Source: TMED8 sp964468005
GTDB taxonomy: Bacteria; Pseudomonadota; Alphaproteobacteria; Rhodospirillales; Casp-alpha2
Assembly (NCBI GenBank): GCA_964468005.1
Contig: CAYXUT010000060.1
Span: 1 to 14,921, forward strand
DNA length: 14,921 bases
Reading direction: 5' to 3'
Part shown: positions 1 through 7,060 of the stretch, one piece after another
How positions within the stretch are numbered: position 1 is the stretch's first letter
Layout: every line of letters starts with the position of its first letter
Notes under the pieces: model-generated
What the model was told of the DNA's origin: nothing
What the model saw: the letters and a program-made list of their open reading frames with translations, nothing else
The model's database searches: none
Made by a program: the position numbers and the translations under genes

Positions 1-2
1 GT

Positions 3-356
3 TGTGAGGATGTTGTTGAGGAGCGTTTCATTGCCGTCTGGAAAGGCAGTGGAAACCGTATGTTGATCGATCAAGCCTTGGCCCGTTCCGGCCGTTCGGT
101 CAGTTGGTTCTATGAAGTGCGACACCTGTCCACGGCACTGGGACTTGTCGAGGCAGGGATTGGCATTACCGCGGTTCTGGTATCTGCCATACCCGAGAAA
201 GAGCACCCGTTACTCGCCGCCGTACCGCTGATTAAACCTCGGGTGTTGAGAGCCATCGGTACGGTTCGTAGGGTTGGTAGTCGATTGTCCAGAACGGCAG
301 AGAATTTCTATCAAACTATATTGCAAAGATGGTCTAGGTCTTCAGCAACATTGTAA
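3..356 (+). CDS. LysR-type transcriptional regulator, C-terminal fragment (5' end outside window)
   Basis: The frame is open from base 3 and ends at TAA 354-356, so this is the last ~117 residues of a gene that starts before the window. The text fits the second half of a LysR substrate-binding domain. A stretch reading ERFIAVWKGSGNRMLID is followed by an EVRHLSTALGLVEAGIGI segment, which is the family's typical 'intermittent attention to V/A-G-x-G-I' helix-turn, and then by a PL-xx-P-x-x-x-R-x-I strand and a C-terminal helix. The DNA-binding helix-turn-helix half is not in the window, so neither the ligand nor the target promoter can be judged. LysR regulators usually act on a divergent neighbour, which would lie to the left. 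An ATG at 60 is internal to the domain and is not the real start. The family is fairly sure; the specific role is unknown. Confidence 0.8.
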   Translation, partial: CEDVVEERFIAVWKGSGNRMLIDQALARSGRSVSWFYEVRHLSTALGLVEAGIGITAVLVSAIPEKEHPLLAAVPLIKPRVLRAIGTVRRVGSRLSRTAENFYQTILQRWSRSSATL

Positions 357-367
357 ACGCTGTTGAT

Positions 368-396
368 GTCCGTTTCTGGCTATTAGCGGACCTTTT
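368..396 (+). terminator. Weak intrinsic terminator candidate after the LysR fragment
   Basis: GTCCG (368-372) and CGGAC (387-391) can pair as a 5-bp stem around a 14-base loop, and TTTT follows at 393-396. The stem is short and the loop large, so this is only a possible terminator for the regulator gene ending at 356. Confidence 0.25.
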
Positions 397-486
397 GAGG
401 GTTATTGATTTAGTGCGTTTTGGAGGAGATGCCGTCTGCGTGACCCAACTATCCGTAATTCCCTAATACTCTAATACGATAATTTC

Positions 487-654
487 TAAGCAATGAGCAA
501 ATCCTCGCGTATACGGGATCCTACTGCTAATGTGCGCGCCATCAGAGTGGCGCCCGTGTTAGGGGTTATGGCTTGTTGGCAGGTGAAATTATGCCGCCAT
601 GGGAATAGAACCAAAAATAAAAAGGCCTGAAGAAAATTTTCCCGCGCACAAAGT
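487..654 (+). repeat. Copy 1 of a diverged ~165-base repeat
   Basis: This segment matches 665-830 along its whole length, with about 20 differences (about 88% identity by eye), mostly transitions plus small indels. It contains a hairpin with GCGCCA and TGGCGC arms around a TCAGAG loop. An outer CCTA/TAGG pairing can enclose that hairpin. It ends directly at the N gap, so what follows it is unknown. No convincing protein is encoded: an antisense open frame here runs through the Ns and has no family signature. It may be a structured leader RNA, or an allelic duplicate created at the scaffold join. Confidence 0.75.
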
Positions 655-664
655 NNNNNNNNNN
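655..664. other. Scaffold gap (10 N)
   Basis: Ten consecutive unknown bases. The gap lies exactly between the two repeat copies: copy 1 ends at the last base before it and copy 2 begins at the first base after it. The length is probably a placeholder rather than a measured distance. Confidence 0.98.
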
Positions 665-830
665 TGAGCAATGAGCAAACCCTCGCGTATATGGGACCCT
701 ACTGCTACTATGCGCGCCATCAGAGTGGCGTTCGTGTTAGGGTTTAGGCGTGTTCGCGGGTGAAATTATGCAGCCCTGGGAATAGAGCCAAAAATAAAAA
801 GGTCTGAAGAAAATATTCCGCGCACAAGGT
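665..830 (+). repeat. Copy 2 of the repeat; leader of the ABM-like gene
   Basis: This is homologous to 487-654. The central hairpin persists with the same TCAGAG loop, but its last pair has changed from G-C to G-U (arm TGGCGT). The enclosing stem is stronger here (GACCCTA against TAGGGTT, including G-U) than in copy 1. Paired positions differ in ways that keep pairing, which hints at RNA structure. The copy ends 13 bases before the ATG at 844, so it would be the 5' untranslated leader of that gene. It matches no riboswitch class I can recognise. Confidence 0.7.
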
Positions 831-843
831 ATGGAGAAAATTG

Positions 844-1236
844 ATGTTCAGTCCGGTGCAGATACCATTTGAATCTGTCATGCTTTTTAACGTTGTCAGT
901 TTAAAGCATGGTGTTGACTTCGATGACGTGGAAATGGCCTTAGCAGAAATGTGCAGCGTGGTGAAAGAAAATTATGGAAATGAAGAAGGTGGTTTTATTG
1001 CGGGCCAGGTATTTAAATATGCAGGCTTTATAAGTGAAGAGGGTACGGTTGGGGGCTTTGGCGAAGAAAAAGAACATGTTGCGATTGTGACCTATTGGAA
1101 AAGCTTTGAGCAACACGAAGCCAGTCACCTTGATGGTGCTTTTTTAGAAAAATTTTCGACCCTTATTGAGATGTGTTCAGATACTAAGGAACTTGGTTAC
1201 GAGCTTTTGTGGCAGGGAATGACCGAGAAACATTAG
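844..1236 (+). CDS. Small ABM-like dimeric alpha/beta-barrel protein, function unknown
   Basis: A protein of 130 residues starting at ATG 844. GGAG at 833-836 sits 7 bases before this ATG; an in-frame TTG at 841 would be too close to it. The predicted layout of strand, helix, two strands, helix and final strand fits the ferredoxin-like barrel of antibiotic-biosynthesis-monooxygenase and stress-response barrel proteins. The signature part is a strand reading VAIVTYW followed by a KSFEQHEASH stretch with two histidines, and the closing strand is GYELLWQG. Such proteins are small cytosolic dimers used as cofactor-free oxygenases, haem-degrading enzymes or sensors; which applies here cannot be told. 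There is no signal peptide. The coding sequence is visibly more AT-rich than the genes to its right, which together with the adjacent scaffold join makes recent transfer or a misjoin possible. Confidence 0.6.
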   Translation: MFSPVQIPFESVMLFNVVSLKHGVDFDDVEMALAEMCSVVKENYGNEEGGFIAGQVFKYAGFISEEGTVGGFGEEKEHVAIVTYWKSFEQHEASHLDGAFLEKFSTLIEMCSDTKELGYELLWQGMTEKH

Positions 1237-1365
1237 CAATACACAACGGAGACCCGATTTTCGATGAGCCGAGAGCTATTGACTTTTGCCAACGATTTTC
1301 GCACGGGCACGAGAGTGGTTTAGAACTAGGGGGGGGAGGTATTCCATTCGAAGTAGGCGAGGGAG

Positions 1366-2511
1366 CTAGTTCCCTTCTTCGGTTTCTTCTTCGCCGCCGC
1401 CTTCGAAGAACTTGAAGGCCTCGACGCCTGAGATGACAGCGCCATCAAAGCCCTGGGCGATCAGTCCGTAGACATAGGATTTGGTGTCGCCGGAGATGAT
1501 CCGCTGCCAGCTGGGCCGCCAGAATTCCACGTTGTAACGGTCCGGGTCCTCTCGTACCGGAGCGCTGATGAACTGCGGAACCCCCTCGCGCCAGTTATCT
1601 TTCCAATAGTAGGCGTAGCTCGCGGCCGCACCCAGATCCATCATCGCCAGCACCAGGCGCTTAGCGCCCATCTTCTTGTATTTCAAGGTCTCCACGGCTT
1701 GGCGACTGAGTGGCTTTCGGCCATGGTATACGTCGACGACAACCATGTCGTAATTATTGCCGTGCATGGTCAGCGCGAACTGGTCCTCGCGGCCAAATGG
1801 TTGGGAATTTGAGACGATGACGAAGTTTTTCACCTGTTTGAGGGCGACAATCGAGTTGGGGTTCTCACCAAATGGCCGTTTCGGGTAGCTTGGCAGGCTA
1901 GCGATGTCGGTAAACGGCTGGTTGCTGACCATCGAAATATAGCCGTGTTTCGATGCTTGATCGAAGGCACTGTCGACGATGGTTCGGCCTTCGCCGTAAT
2001 CGAGCGTGAACACTTTGATTCCGTTCTTGCGCGCGAAGTCGGCGCGCGAAAGCAAACCGCGTTGTCGGTCCGGTGGTGGCGGTTTGCCGGGCGATTTAAT
2101 GTCGTAAAAAACACCCTGGGCCAATACCCCATCGATAGAGCGCATATAAGTCCGCGCCGGCGAGATGCGTGTCTCATCAACGTCATCGCGCTTGACGAGG
2201 AGTTCCAGCCCGTCCTGAACGATAATGATAAAATTAGGTTTGTATCGCCGGGCGAAGCGCGAAATGGATTGGACGAATTTTCGCATCTCTTCGCGAAGAT
2301 TGAGTAAAATGTCGGCACCGCCAGTAGGTGCCGGCGCCGGTCCACCCCGGTCGCGGCCTTGAATGCGCACGAACCCGGAACCCTGTTCCTTGCTTTGTTT
2401 TTCGGTCGGTTCCCCTTGTTTCTGGGCGTGGCCGAGCGATGATAAGGACAGCAATGTGCAACCAACCAACATGACCGCAGCTAATGCTTTGACTATAAGA
2501 AAAGGCTTCAA
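1366..2511 (-). CDS. Exported TM1410/GH114-like (COG2342-type) protein, probable pseudoenzyme
   Basis: A protein of 381 residues. The start is a TTG at 2511, preceded by a clean GGAGG seven bases upstream in an otherwise ATG-less stretch. The N-terminus is a signal peptide with either a lipobox (LVGC, Cys18) or a signal-peptidase I site (GHA, after residue 29). A low-complexity linker to about residue 65 precedes a TIM-barrel-like domain. Recognisable family landmarks are FIIIVQDGLELL (94-105), MVVVDVY (256-262), YYWKDNW (301-307), the NVEFWRPSWQ stretch (327-336) and GFDG (354-357). This family includes endo-alpha-1,4-polygalactosaminidase-like glycoside hydrolases. The usual GEAE motif reads GAAA (294-297) here, and the usual LDxVDAY reads ISGVEAF (360-366), so most expected acidic active-site residues are gone. 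Binding rather than hydrolysis is inferred. The C-terminus is an acidic tail of Glu and Gly. Confidence 0.7.
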   Translation of the reverse strand: MKPFLIVKALAAVMLVGCTLLSLSSLGHAQKQGEPTEKQSKEQGSGFVRIQGRDRGGPAPAPTGGADILLNLREEMRKFVQSISRFARRYKPNFIIIVQDGLELLVKRDDVDETRISPARTYMRSIDGVLAQGVFYDIKSPGKPPPPDRQRGLLSRADFARKNGIKVFTLDYGEGRTIVDSAFDQASKHGYISMVSNQPFTDIASLPSYPKRPFGENPNSIVALKQVKNFVIVSNSQPFGREDQFALTMHGNNYDMVVVDVYHGRKPLSRQAVETLKYKKMGAKRLVLAMMDLGAAASYAYYWKDNWREGVPQFISAPVREDPDRYNVEFWRPSWQRIISGDTKSYVYGLIAQGFDGAVISGVEAFKFFEGGGEEETEEGN

Positions 2512-2686
2512 CGGTTTGCCTCCGCTCCGGACCTTTCAATAATAAACCGCCATTCTAGCATCAAAGTGTTAATCGGACATTGCGGCAATGGTAGGTCAAG
2601 TATCACCAATCTGTGATTCGGTTTTAGTTGTGGTTAGGCAGGCTGGGCGGTGAAATTAAGCGATGATCGGAAGGAAACTTGAGATC
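2512..2686. promoter_or_regulatory. Divergent intergenic region between the TM1410-like gene and DUF3179
   Basis: 175 bases that must hold promoters for both outward-facing genes. The Shine-Dalgarno sequence GGAGG for the minus-strand gene and AAGGA (2671-2675) for the plus-strand gene are visible. A small perfect dyad CATTG-CGG-CAATG lies near the middle. No convincing -35/-10 pair could be chosen. Confidence 0.4.
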
Positions 2687-3682
2687 ATGTTAAAACGAAT
2701 TTCTACGGCCTTCGGTGGCGTTGTTGCTTTTGCTTTGTTGGCGGGATTTATCGCCGATCCATCCTTGGCCAGCGCACAGTCTGTCATGCAGTGGAGTTGG
2801 GAATGACCGAAGACAGATTTCAAAAAATTCTCCGTCAATTTCAAGGAAATCATTTCAGGCGGTCCACCAAAGGATGGCATTCCGTCCATCGATAAACCAC
2901 GCTTAATGATGGCTGCAAAGGTCGATAGCCGGGATCTGGCACCAACCGAGCCTGTGATCGGCGTAATCATCAACGGTAAGGCTAGGGCCTATCCGCTGCG
3001 CATCTTCACCTGGCACGAGATCGTTAATGACGAGTTGGCCGGTGTTCCGATCACCGTGACATATTGTCCGCTTTGTAATTTAGCCATTGTTTTTGATCGG
3101 CGTATCGACAGGGCGGTCCTGGACTTTGGGACCACGGGCAAGCTCCGCAACTCAGATATGGTCATGTACGACCGACAAACAGAATCATGGTGGTAACAAT
3201 TTCTCGGTGAAGGCATTGTCGGCGCGATGACCGGAAAGAAATTGAAAACCATTCCAGCACGGCTCGAATCATTTGAGAAATATCTGGCCCGGACTTCCGA
3301 AGGTGAGCTGTTGATACCTGCCGATCCGAATATGCGTGCCTACGGGCGCAACCCATACCAGGCCTCTGACTAATCTTTGACACCGTTTCTGTTTTCGAGT
3401 GATCTACCCGACTACATTGAGCCCATGGTGCGCGTTGTGGTGGTCGAAGGGAGAGCCTGGTCCATGCCCCTGCTGCGCAAGAAAGGGACGCACCGCGACG
3501 ATGGCCTGATATTCACGTGGACTGCCGGCCAGAACTCGGCTTTTGATGACAGCAGGATGCGGAATGGCCGCGATGTCGGTAACATTACCGTGCAGCGTGA
3601 TGGCAAGGACGTCGTTTATGACGTTACTTTCGCCTTTGTCTATAACGCTTTCCATGGAGGCAAACGGATCACTATGCAGTAA
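2687..3682 (+). pseudogene. DUF3179 domain protein gene broken by three in-frame stop codons
   Basis: One frame runs from ATG 2687 to TAA 3680-3682, 331 codons, and reads as a full-length DUF3179 protein if three stops are ignored: TGA 2804-2806 (codon 40), TAA 3194-3196 (codon 170) and TAA 3371-3373 (codon 229). A Sec signal peptide ends at ASA (residue 30). Family landmarks are SGGPPKDGIP, a RAYPLRIFTWHEIVND segment, a CPLCNLAIVFDR segment with the CxxC pair, SDMVMYDRQTESWW, YGRNPY and the C-terminal FAF-like strand. There is no frameshift or indel. The second stop sits where the family normally has Gln after WW (CAA to TAA), and the first fits Trp or another codon one transition away. Function of the family is unknown; members are exported. 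Most likely a recently inactivated gene. The stops are of two kinds, so one suppressor tRNA would not explain all of them. Confidence 0.85.
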
Positions 3683-3714
3683 TGGATATGTTCTTCACAT
3701 TGGGACTTGATGTT

Positions 3715-4938
3715 TCAGTTTAAGTCGTCGATTGCCGACAGCAAGCGCTCCGTTTGGTGAGCCCAGGAAAAGCCTAGCATGAACTGAGCGCCCGCCGCAC
3801 CGCGCCGTTTGCTCTCTTCGCGATCCGTATAGGCGGTCTCAAGCGCGGCGACGATTTCCTCGACCTGGCTCTCACGCCACATATCCGTGGGCCCACCGGT
3901 TTCTGAAACCGGGCGTTGGTCCGTGAGCGGAAAACAATTGTCATCCCTGATGATATCGACGTGACCTGTATTGGACGACAAAATACATGGCACACCACAT
4001 GCCATTACCTCCATGGCGACAAGATTGGTACCGCCCTCGCAGCGGTTTGGAAATAACGCCACATCCATGTCACGCAGAATATTGGCACTCTGGGAGTTCG
4101 CGATCCAACCAAGATCGACGAAGGCCTCTTCTGGGACGCCATTTGCGACGGCCCATTCCTTGACCTTGATTTCGCCATCATCGCCGGTTTCTGGTTCGTG
4201 AACGACATGCACGGACGAGGAAATTCCCTTGGCACTCTCTGGCCAGGCATTGCGCCAAGAGGTGATCAACAATGCTTCGGGGTGTCGCGCGTGGAAGATT
4301 TTGAATGCCGCCAAAACCAGATCCTGGCCTTTGCGGATTTCCAGTTTGCCGCCGGAGAATATGGTGAAGCGGTTGCAGTAGGCGCCGCTTGGTGGGCCGG
4401 GGTGGAAGACATCGGGGTTAATCCCTTGCGCAACGAACTCGATGTTCGTGACGCCGTGTCGGAGGGCGTAATCGCGGTTCCATGATGATCCGGCCAAGAT
4501 ACGGTTGTAGGCCTTGGCGCGGTCGAGCGCATCAGCGTCGATGCCACCTTGTTCGAAGAAAATAAATCCGATATTGACTGCGCCCCGCACGTTGTTGCGC
4601 TGTCTGAACTGGTTGGCAAGCGCGTGCAATACGGTGACGCCATCGACGTTGATGACATTGTCACCGGCGGGTTCCAGAACCCGGGCTTGTACCTGGCGCT
4701 GCTCGTTAATAAATGGTTGAAGGGTGGTCAACGTTTTCGGTGGAGTATCGATAAAGTTGGGAGCGCCGAAGAGAAGCGGCGTCGTTTCACCGCGTTCGAT
4801 CAACTGTAGGGCTAGATTGAGACCGAAAACGCCCCATCCGTGGCTATCGGACAATTGCCAGGTGATGCCTAGTCTGGTTGGCGTCATGGCAGGATGATCG
4901 CTCACGGGAACGGACAGAGCAAGTAAGCTGTTCGTCAA
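3715..4938 (-). CDS. GT-B fold glycosyltransferase, group 1 (GT4-like)
   Basis: A protein of 407 residues if read from TTG 4938. No good ribosome site precedes that codon, and the domain begins at about residue 22, so ATG 4887 (390 residues) is an equally likely start. The N-terminal acceptor half starts with a GITWQLSDSHGWGVFG segment. The C-terminal donor half has FSGGKLEIRKGQDLVL (194-209), the nucleotide-sugar loop region. The motif CEGGTNLVAMEVMACGVP (300-317) corresponds to the E-x7-E region of retaining glycosyltransferases, here with eight residues between Glu301 and Glu310. There is no signal peptide or membrane helix, so it acts in the cytoplasm or at the inner face of the membrane, adding a sugar from an activated donor to a glycan or lipid acceptor. 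Donor and acceptor cannot be read from the sequence. It converges with the DUF3179 pseudogene and diverges from the molybdenum enzyme. Confidence 0.82.
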   Translation of the reverse strand: MTNSLLALSVPVSDHPAMTPTRLGITWQLSDSHGWGVFGLNLALQLIERGETTPLLFGAPNFIDTPPKTLTTLQPFINEQRQVQARVLEPAGDNVINVDGVTVLHALANQFRQRNNVRGAVNIGFIFFEQGGIDADALDRAKAYNRILAGSSWNRDYALRHGVTNIEFVAQGINPDVFHPGPPSGAYCNRFTIFSGGKLEIRKGQDLVLAAFKIFHARHPEALLITSWRNAWPESAKGISSSVHVVHEPETGDDGEIKVKEWAVANGVPEEAFVDLGWIANSQSANILRDMDVALFPNRCEGGTNLVAMEVMACGVPCILSSNTGHVDIIRDDNCFPLTDQRPVSETGGPTDMWRESQVEEIVAALETAYTDREESKRRGAAGAQFMLGFSWAHQTERLLSAIDDLN

Positions 4939-4993
4939 TCTTGCGGCGCTTGCCGGAGGAGGTTAGATTCTAAAAAATGAGAAAGGTTTTAAA

Positions 4994-7060
4994 TTGGACC
5001 ATCTAGCTCCAACCTACGTTCCGTCGGCTTGTCCGCACGATTGCCCCAGTACCTGTGCACTCGAGATCGAGCGCCTTGACGCGCGCACGATTGGCAAGGT
5101 GCGTGGCGCCAAGGGCAATGATTACACACTCGGCGTGGTTTGCGCCAAGGTTGCGGCCTACCGCGAGCGCGTGCATCACCCGGACCGACTCGGCAAACCC
5201 CTGAAACGGATCGGGCCGAAGGGTGAGGGTAAGTTCGCGGAGATTTCCTGGGATGAGGCGCTTGATGAGGTTGCCGGACGTTTCAAGAAAGCGGCGAAGG
5301 AGCACGGCCCCGAGGCAGTATGGCCGTACGACTTCGCTGGCACCATGGGGCTCTTGCAGCGCGATAGCATTATGCGGCTCCGCAATGCCATGAAATATTC
5401 CCAAATGGATCCGACCATCTGCGTGCCGTTGGCGTCGAATGGCTGGGTGGCAGGCTGTGGAATGGTCCGGGGTGTCGATCCGCGCGAAGTGGTGGAATCG
5501 GATCTGATCGTCGTTTGGGGCGGCAACCCGGTGACTACGCAGGTCAACTTTATGAGCCACGTTGCCCGCGCCCGTAAAGCGAGGGACGCCAAGCTTGTCG
5601 TGGTCGATGTCTATCGCACGCCGACTGCGGAAGCCGCTGATCTTTTCATACCGCTGCGGCCCGGCACCGACGGAGCATTGGCCTGCGCGATCATGCATGT
5701 GCTGTTTAAGGAAGGTTATGCCGACCGCGATTACCTAGCCCAACATACGGATTTCCCGGAAGGGTTGGAAGTTCATTTGGCCGAACGCAGTCCAGAATGG
5801 GCGTCACCGATTACCGGTGTGCCGGTGGAGGATATCATTTCCCTTGCCAAGCTATATGGTGAGATTAAGAATAGCTTTATCCGTGTCGGTTATGGCTTTT
5901 CGCGCAGCCGCAATGGCTCGGCCAATGTTCACGCCGTGAGTTGCCTGCCTGCGGTCACCGGCGCGTGGCAGCACAAGGGTGGCGGTGCGTTGTATGCCAA
6001 CCGTGCACTCTATGCGAGTATTGATCAGACTTTGATTCAGGGGCTTGATGTTCACGACCCCTCGATTCGGTCGCTCGACATGTGCCGTATCGGGCCAATC
6101 TTAAACGGTGACGAAGATAGCTTGTTTGGTGGCCCGCCGGTCACGGCCATGCTGATCCAGAATACCAACCCGGCTGATGTCGCACCTGACACCCGAAGCG
6201 TGATCAAGGGCTTGTTGCGCGAGGATCTGTTCTTGTGCGTACATGAGCAGTTCATGACCCACACGGCGCGCTATGCTGATATCGTGCTTCCAGCCACTAT
6301 GTTCTTGGAACATGAGGACTATTACCGGGGCGGCGGGCACATGTACCTACAGGTGCATCGCTCGGTGATTGAGCCCTATGATGAGTGTCGATCCAACCAC
6401 GACGTTATTTGCGCCTTGGGACAGCGTTTAGGGTCAAACTATCCCGGGTTTTATATGTCAGGTGCGGAATTGATCGACGAGAGCCTGACGCGCTCGGGCT
6501 TGCCCGGCTTTGAAGAGGCCGCAGACATGCGCTGGATCGATATGAGCGTGTCTTGGGACGATGCACACTTCCTAAACGGTTTTGGCAACCCGGACGGCAA
6601 ATTCCACTTTTCACCCGATTGGTCAAAGGTCGGGGTAGATTTCGAGGTCATGCCAAAACTGCCTGATCATCTCGACAATATCGATGAGGTTACGGATGAC
6701 AAGCCGTTCCGTCTTGTGGTTCCGCCGGCCCGGCGCTTCCTCAACTCGACCTTTACCGAAATGCCGTCAAGCCGCGCTAAGGAAGAAGCGCCGCGCGCCT
6801 TAATGCATACCAATGCCTGCCAACGTCTGGGACTTAAGGAAGGAGATTGGGTGAAGCTGGGCAATGAGCAGGGTGAAGTTTCTGTGCCGGTACGCCCGGC
6901 AGTTGATCTGAGGGCGGATACCGTTATCGTTGAGGGTGTCTGGCCCGGCAACCATTATCGAGAAAGCCTCGGTATCAACGTTCTGGTCAGCGCTGACCGT
7001 GGGCCACCCGGTGGCGGCGGGGTGTTCCACGACACTGCAATTTGGGTGAGGCCCGCCTAA
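4994..7060 (+). CDS. Molybdopterin-dependent oxidoreductase (DMSO reductase superfamily)
   Basis: A protein of 688 residues. The start is TTG 4994: AGAAAGG (4980-4986) lies seven bases upstream, and a TAG at 4964-4966 closes the frame before it. The N-terminal 4Fe-4S site is C13-x3-C17-x3-C21-x28-C50. Next come the bis-MGD binding domains, with WGGNPVTTQVNFMSH and LRPGTDGALACAI typical of the family; Cys143 in the DPTIC segment lies where many members place or flank the Mo ligand. The C-terminal molybdopterin-dinucleotide domain (about 585-688) includes RLGLKEGDWVKLGNEQGEV. There is no twin-arginine signal, so it is cytoplasmic. The substrate is unknown: formate dehydrogenase-, thiosulfate reductase- and biotin-sulfoxide-type enzymes all share this plan. 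No partner FeS or membrane subunit gene is adjacent. Its stop overlaps the mipZ start by one base, suggesting translational coupling. Confidence 0.9.
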   Translation: MDHLAPTYVPSACPHDCPSTCALEIERLDARTIGKVRGAKGNDYTLGVVCAKVAAYRERVHHPDRLGKPLKRIGPKGEGKFAEISWDEALDEVAGRFKKAAKEHGPEAVWPYDFAGTMGLLQRDSIMRLRNAMKYSQMDPTICVPLASNGWVAGCGMVRGVDPREVVESDLIVVWGGNPVTTQVNFMSHVARARKARDAKLVVVDVYRTPTAEAADLFIPLRPGTDGALACAIMHVLFKEGYADRDYLAQHTDFPEGLEVHLAERSPEWASPITGVPVEDIISLAKLYGEIKNSFIRVGYGFSRSRNGSANVHAVSCLPAVTGAWQHKGGGALYANRALYASIDQTLIQGLDVHDPSIRSLDMCRIGPILNGDEDSLFGGPPVTAMLIQNTNPADVAPDTRSVIKGLLREDLFLCVHEQFMTHTARYADIVLPATMFLEHEDYYRGGGHMYLQVHRSVIEPYDECRSNHDVICALGQRLGSNYPGFYMSGAELIDESLTRSGLPGFEEAADMRWIDMSVSWDDAHFLNGFGNPDGKFHFSPDWSKVGVDFEVMPKLPDHLDNIDEVTDDKPFRLVVPPARRFLNSTFTEMPSSRAKEEAPRALMHTNACQRLGLKEGDWVKLGNEQGEVSVPVRPAVDLRADTVIVEGVWPGNHYRESLGINVLVSADRGPPGGGGVFHDTAIWVRPA

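Noticed and set aside
487..830. Known riboswitch (cobalamin, molybdenum cofactor, TPP, glycine) in the repeated leader
   Set aside because: Fragments such as GGTGAAATT recall cobalamin elements, but the required conserved core boxes are absent.
1264..1323. 19-codon frame starting ATG after a GGAG, just downstream of the ABM-like gene
   Set aside because: Too short, spacing of the GGAG is long, no recognisable text; could equally be the chance start of a lost gene.
1945..2307. Long plus-strand open frame of 120 codons
   Set aside because: Antisense to the well-supported TM1410-like gene; its text has no domain signature.
2687..3682. Stop-codon reassignment or selenocysteine insertion to read through the DUF3179 stops
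   Set aside because: The stops are TGA and TAA, other genes in the window end normally with both, and no adjacent recoding element is visible.
4977..5006. Nine-codon ATG frame overlapping the start of the molybdopterin oxidoreductase, with GGAGGAGG upstream
   Set aside because: The ribosome site is about 14 bases away, which is too far; a regulatory leader peptide cannot be supported.
5003..5698. Minus-strand open frame of 231 codons
   Set aside because: Mirror frame of the molybdopterin oxidoreductase, caused by its codon composition; no family features.
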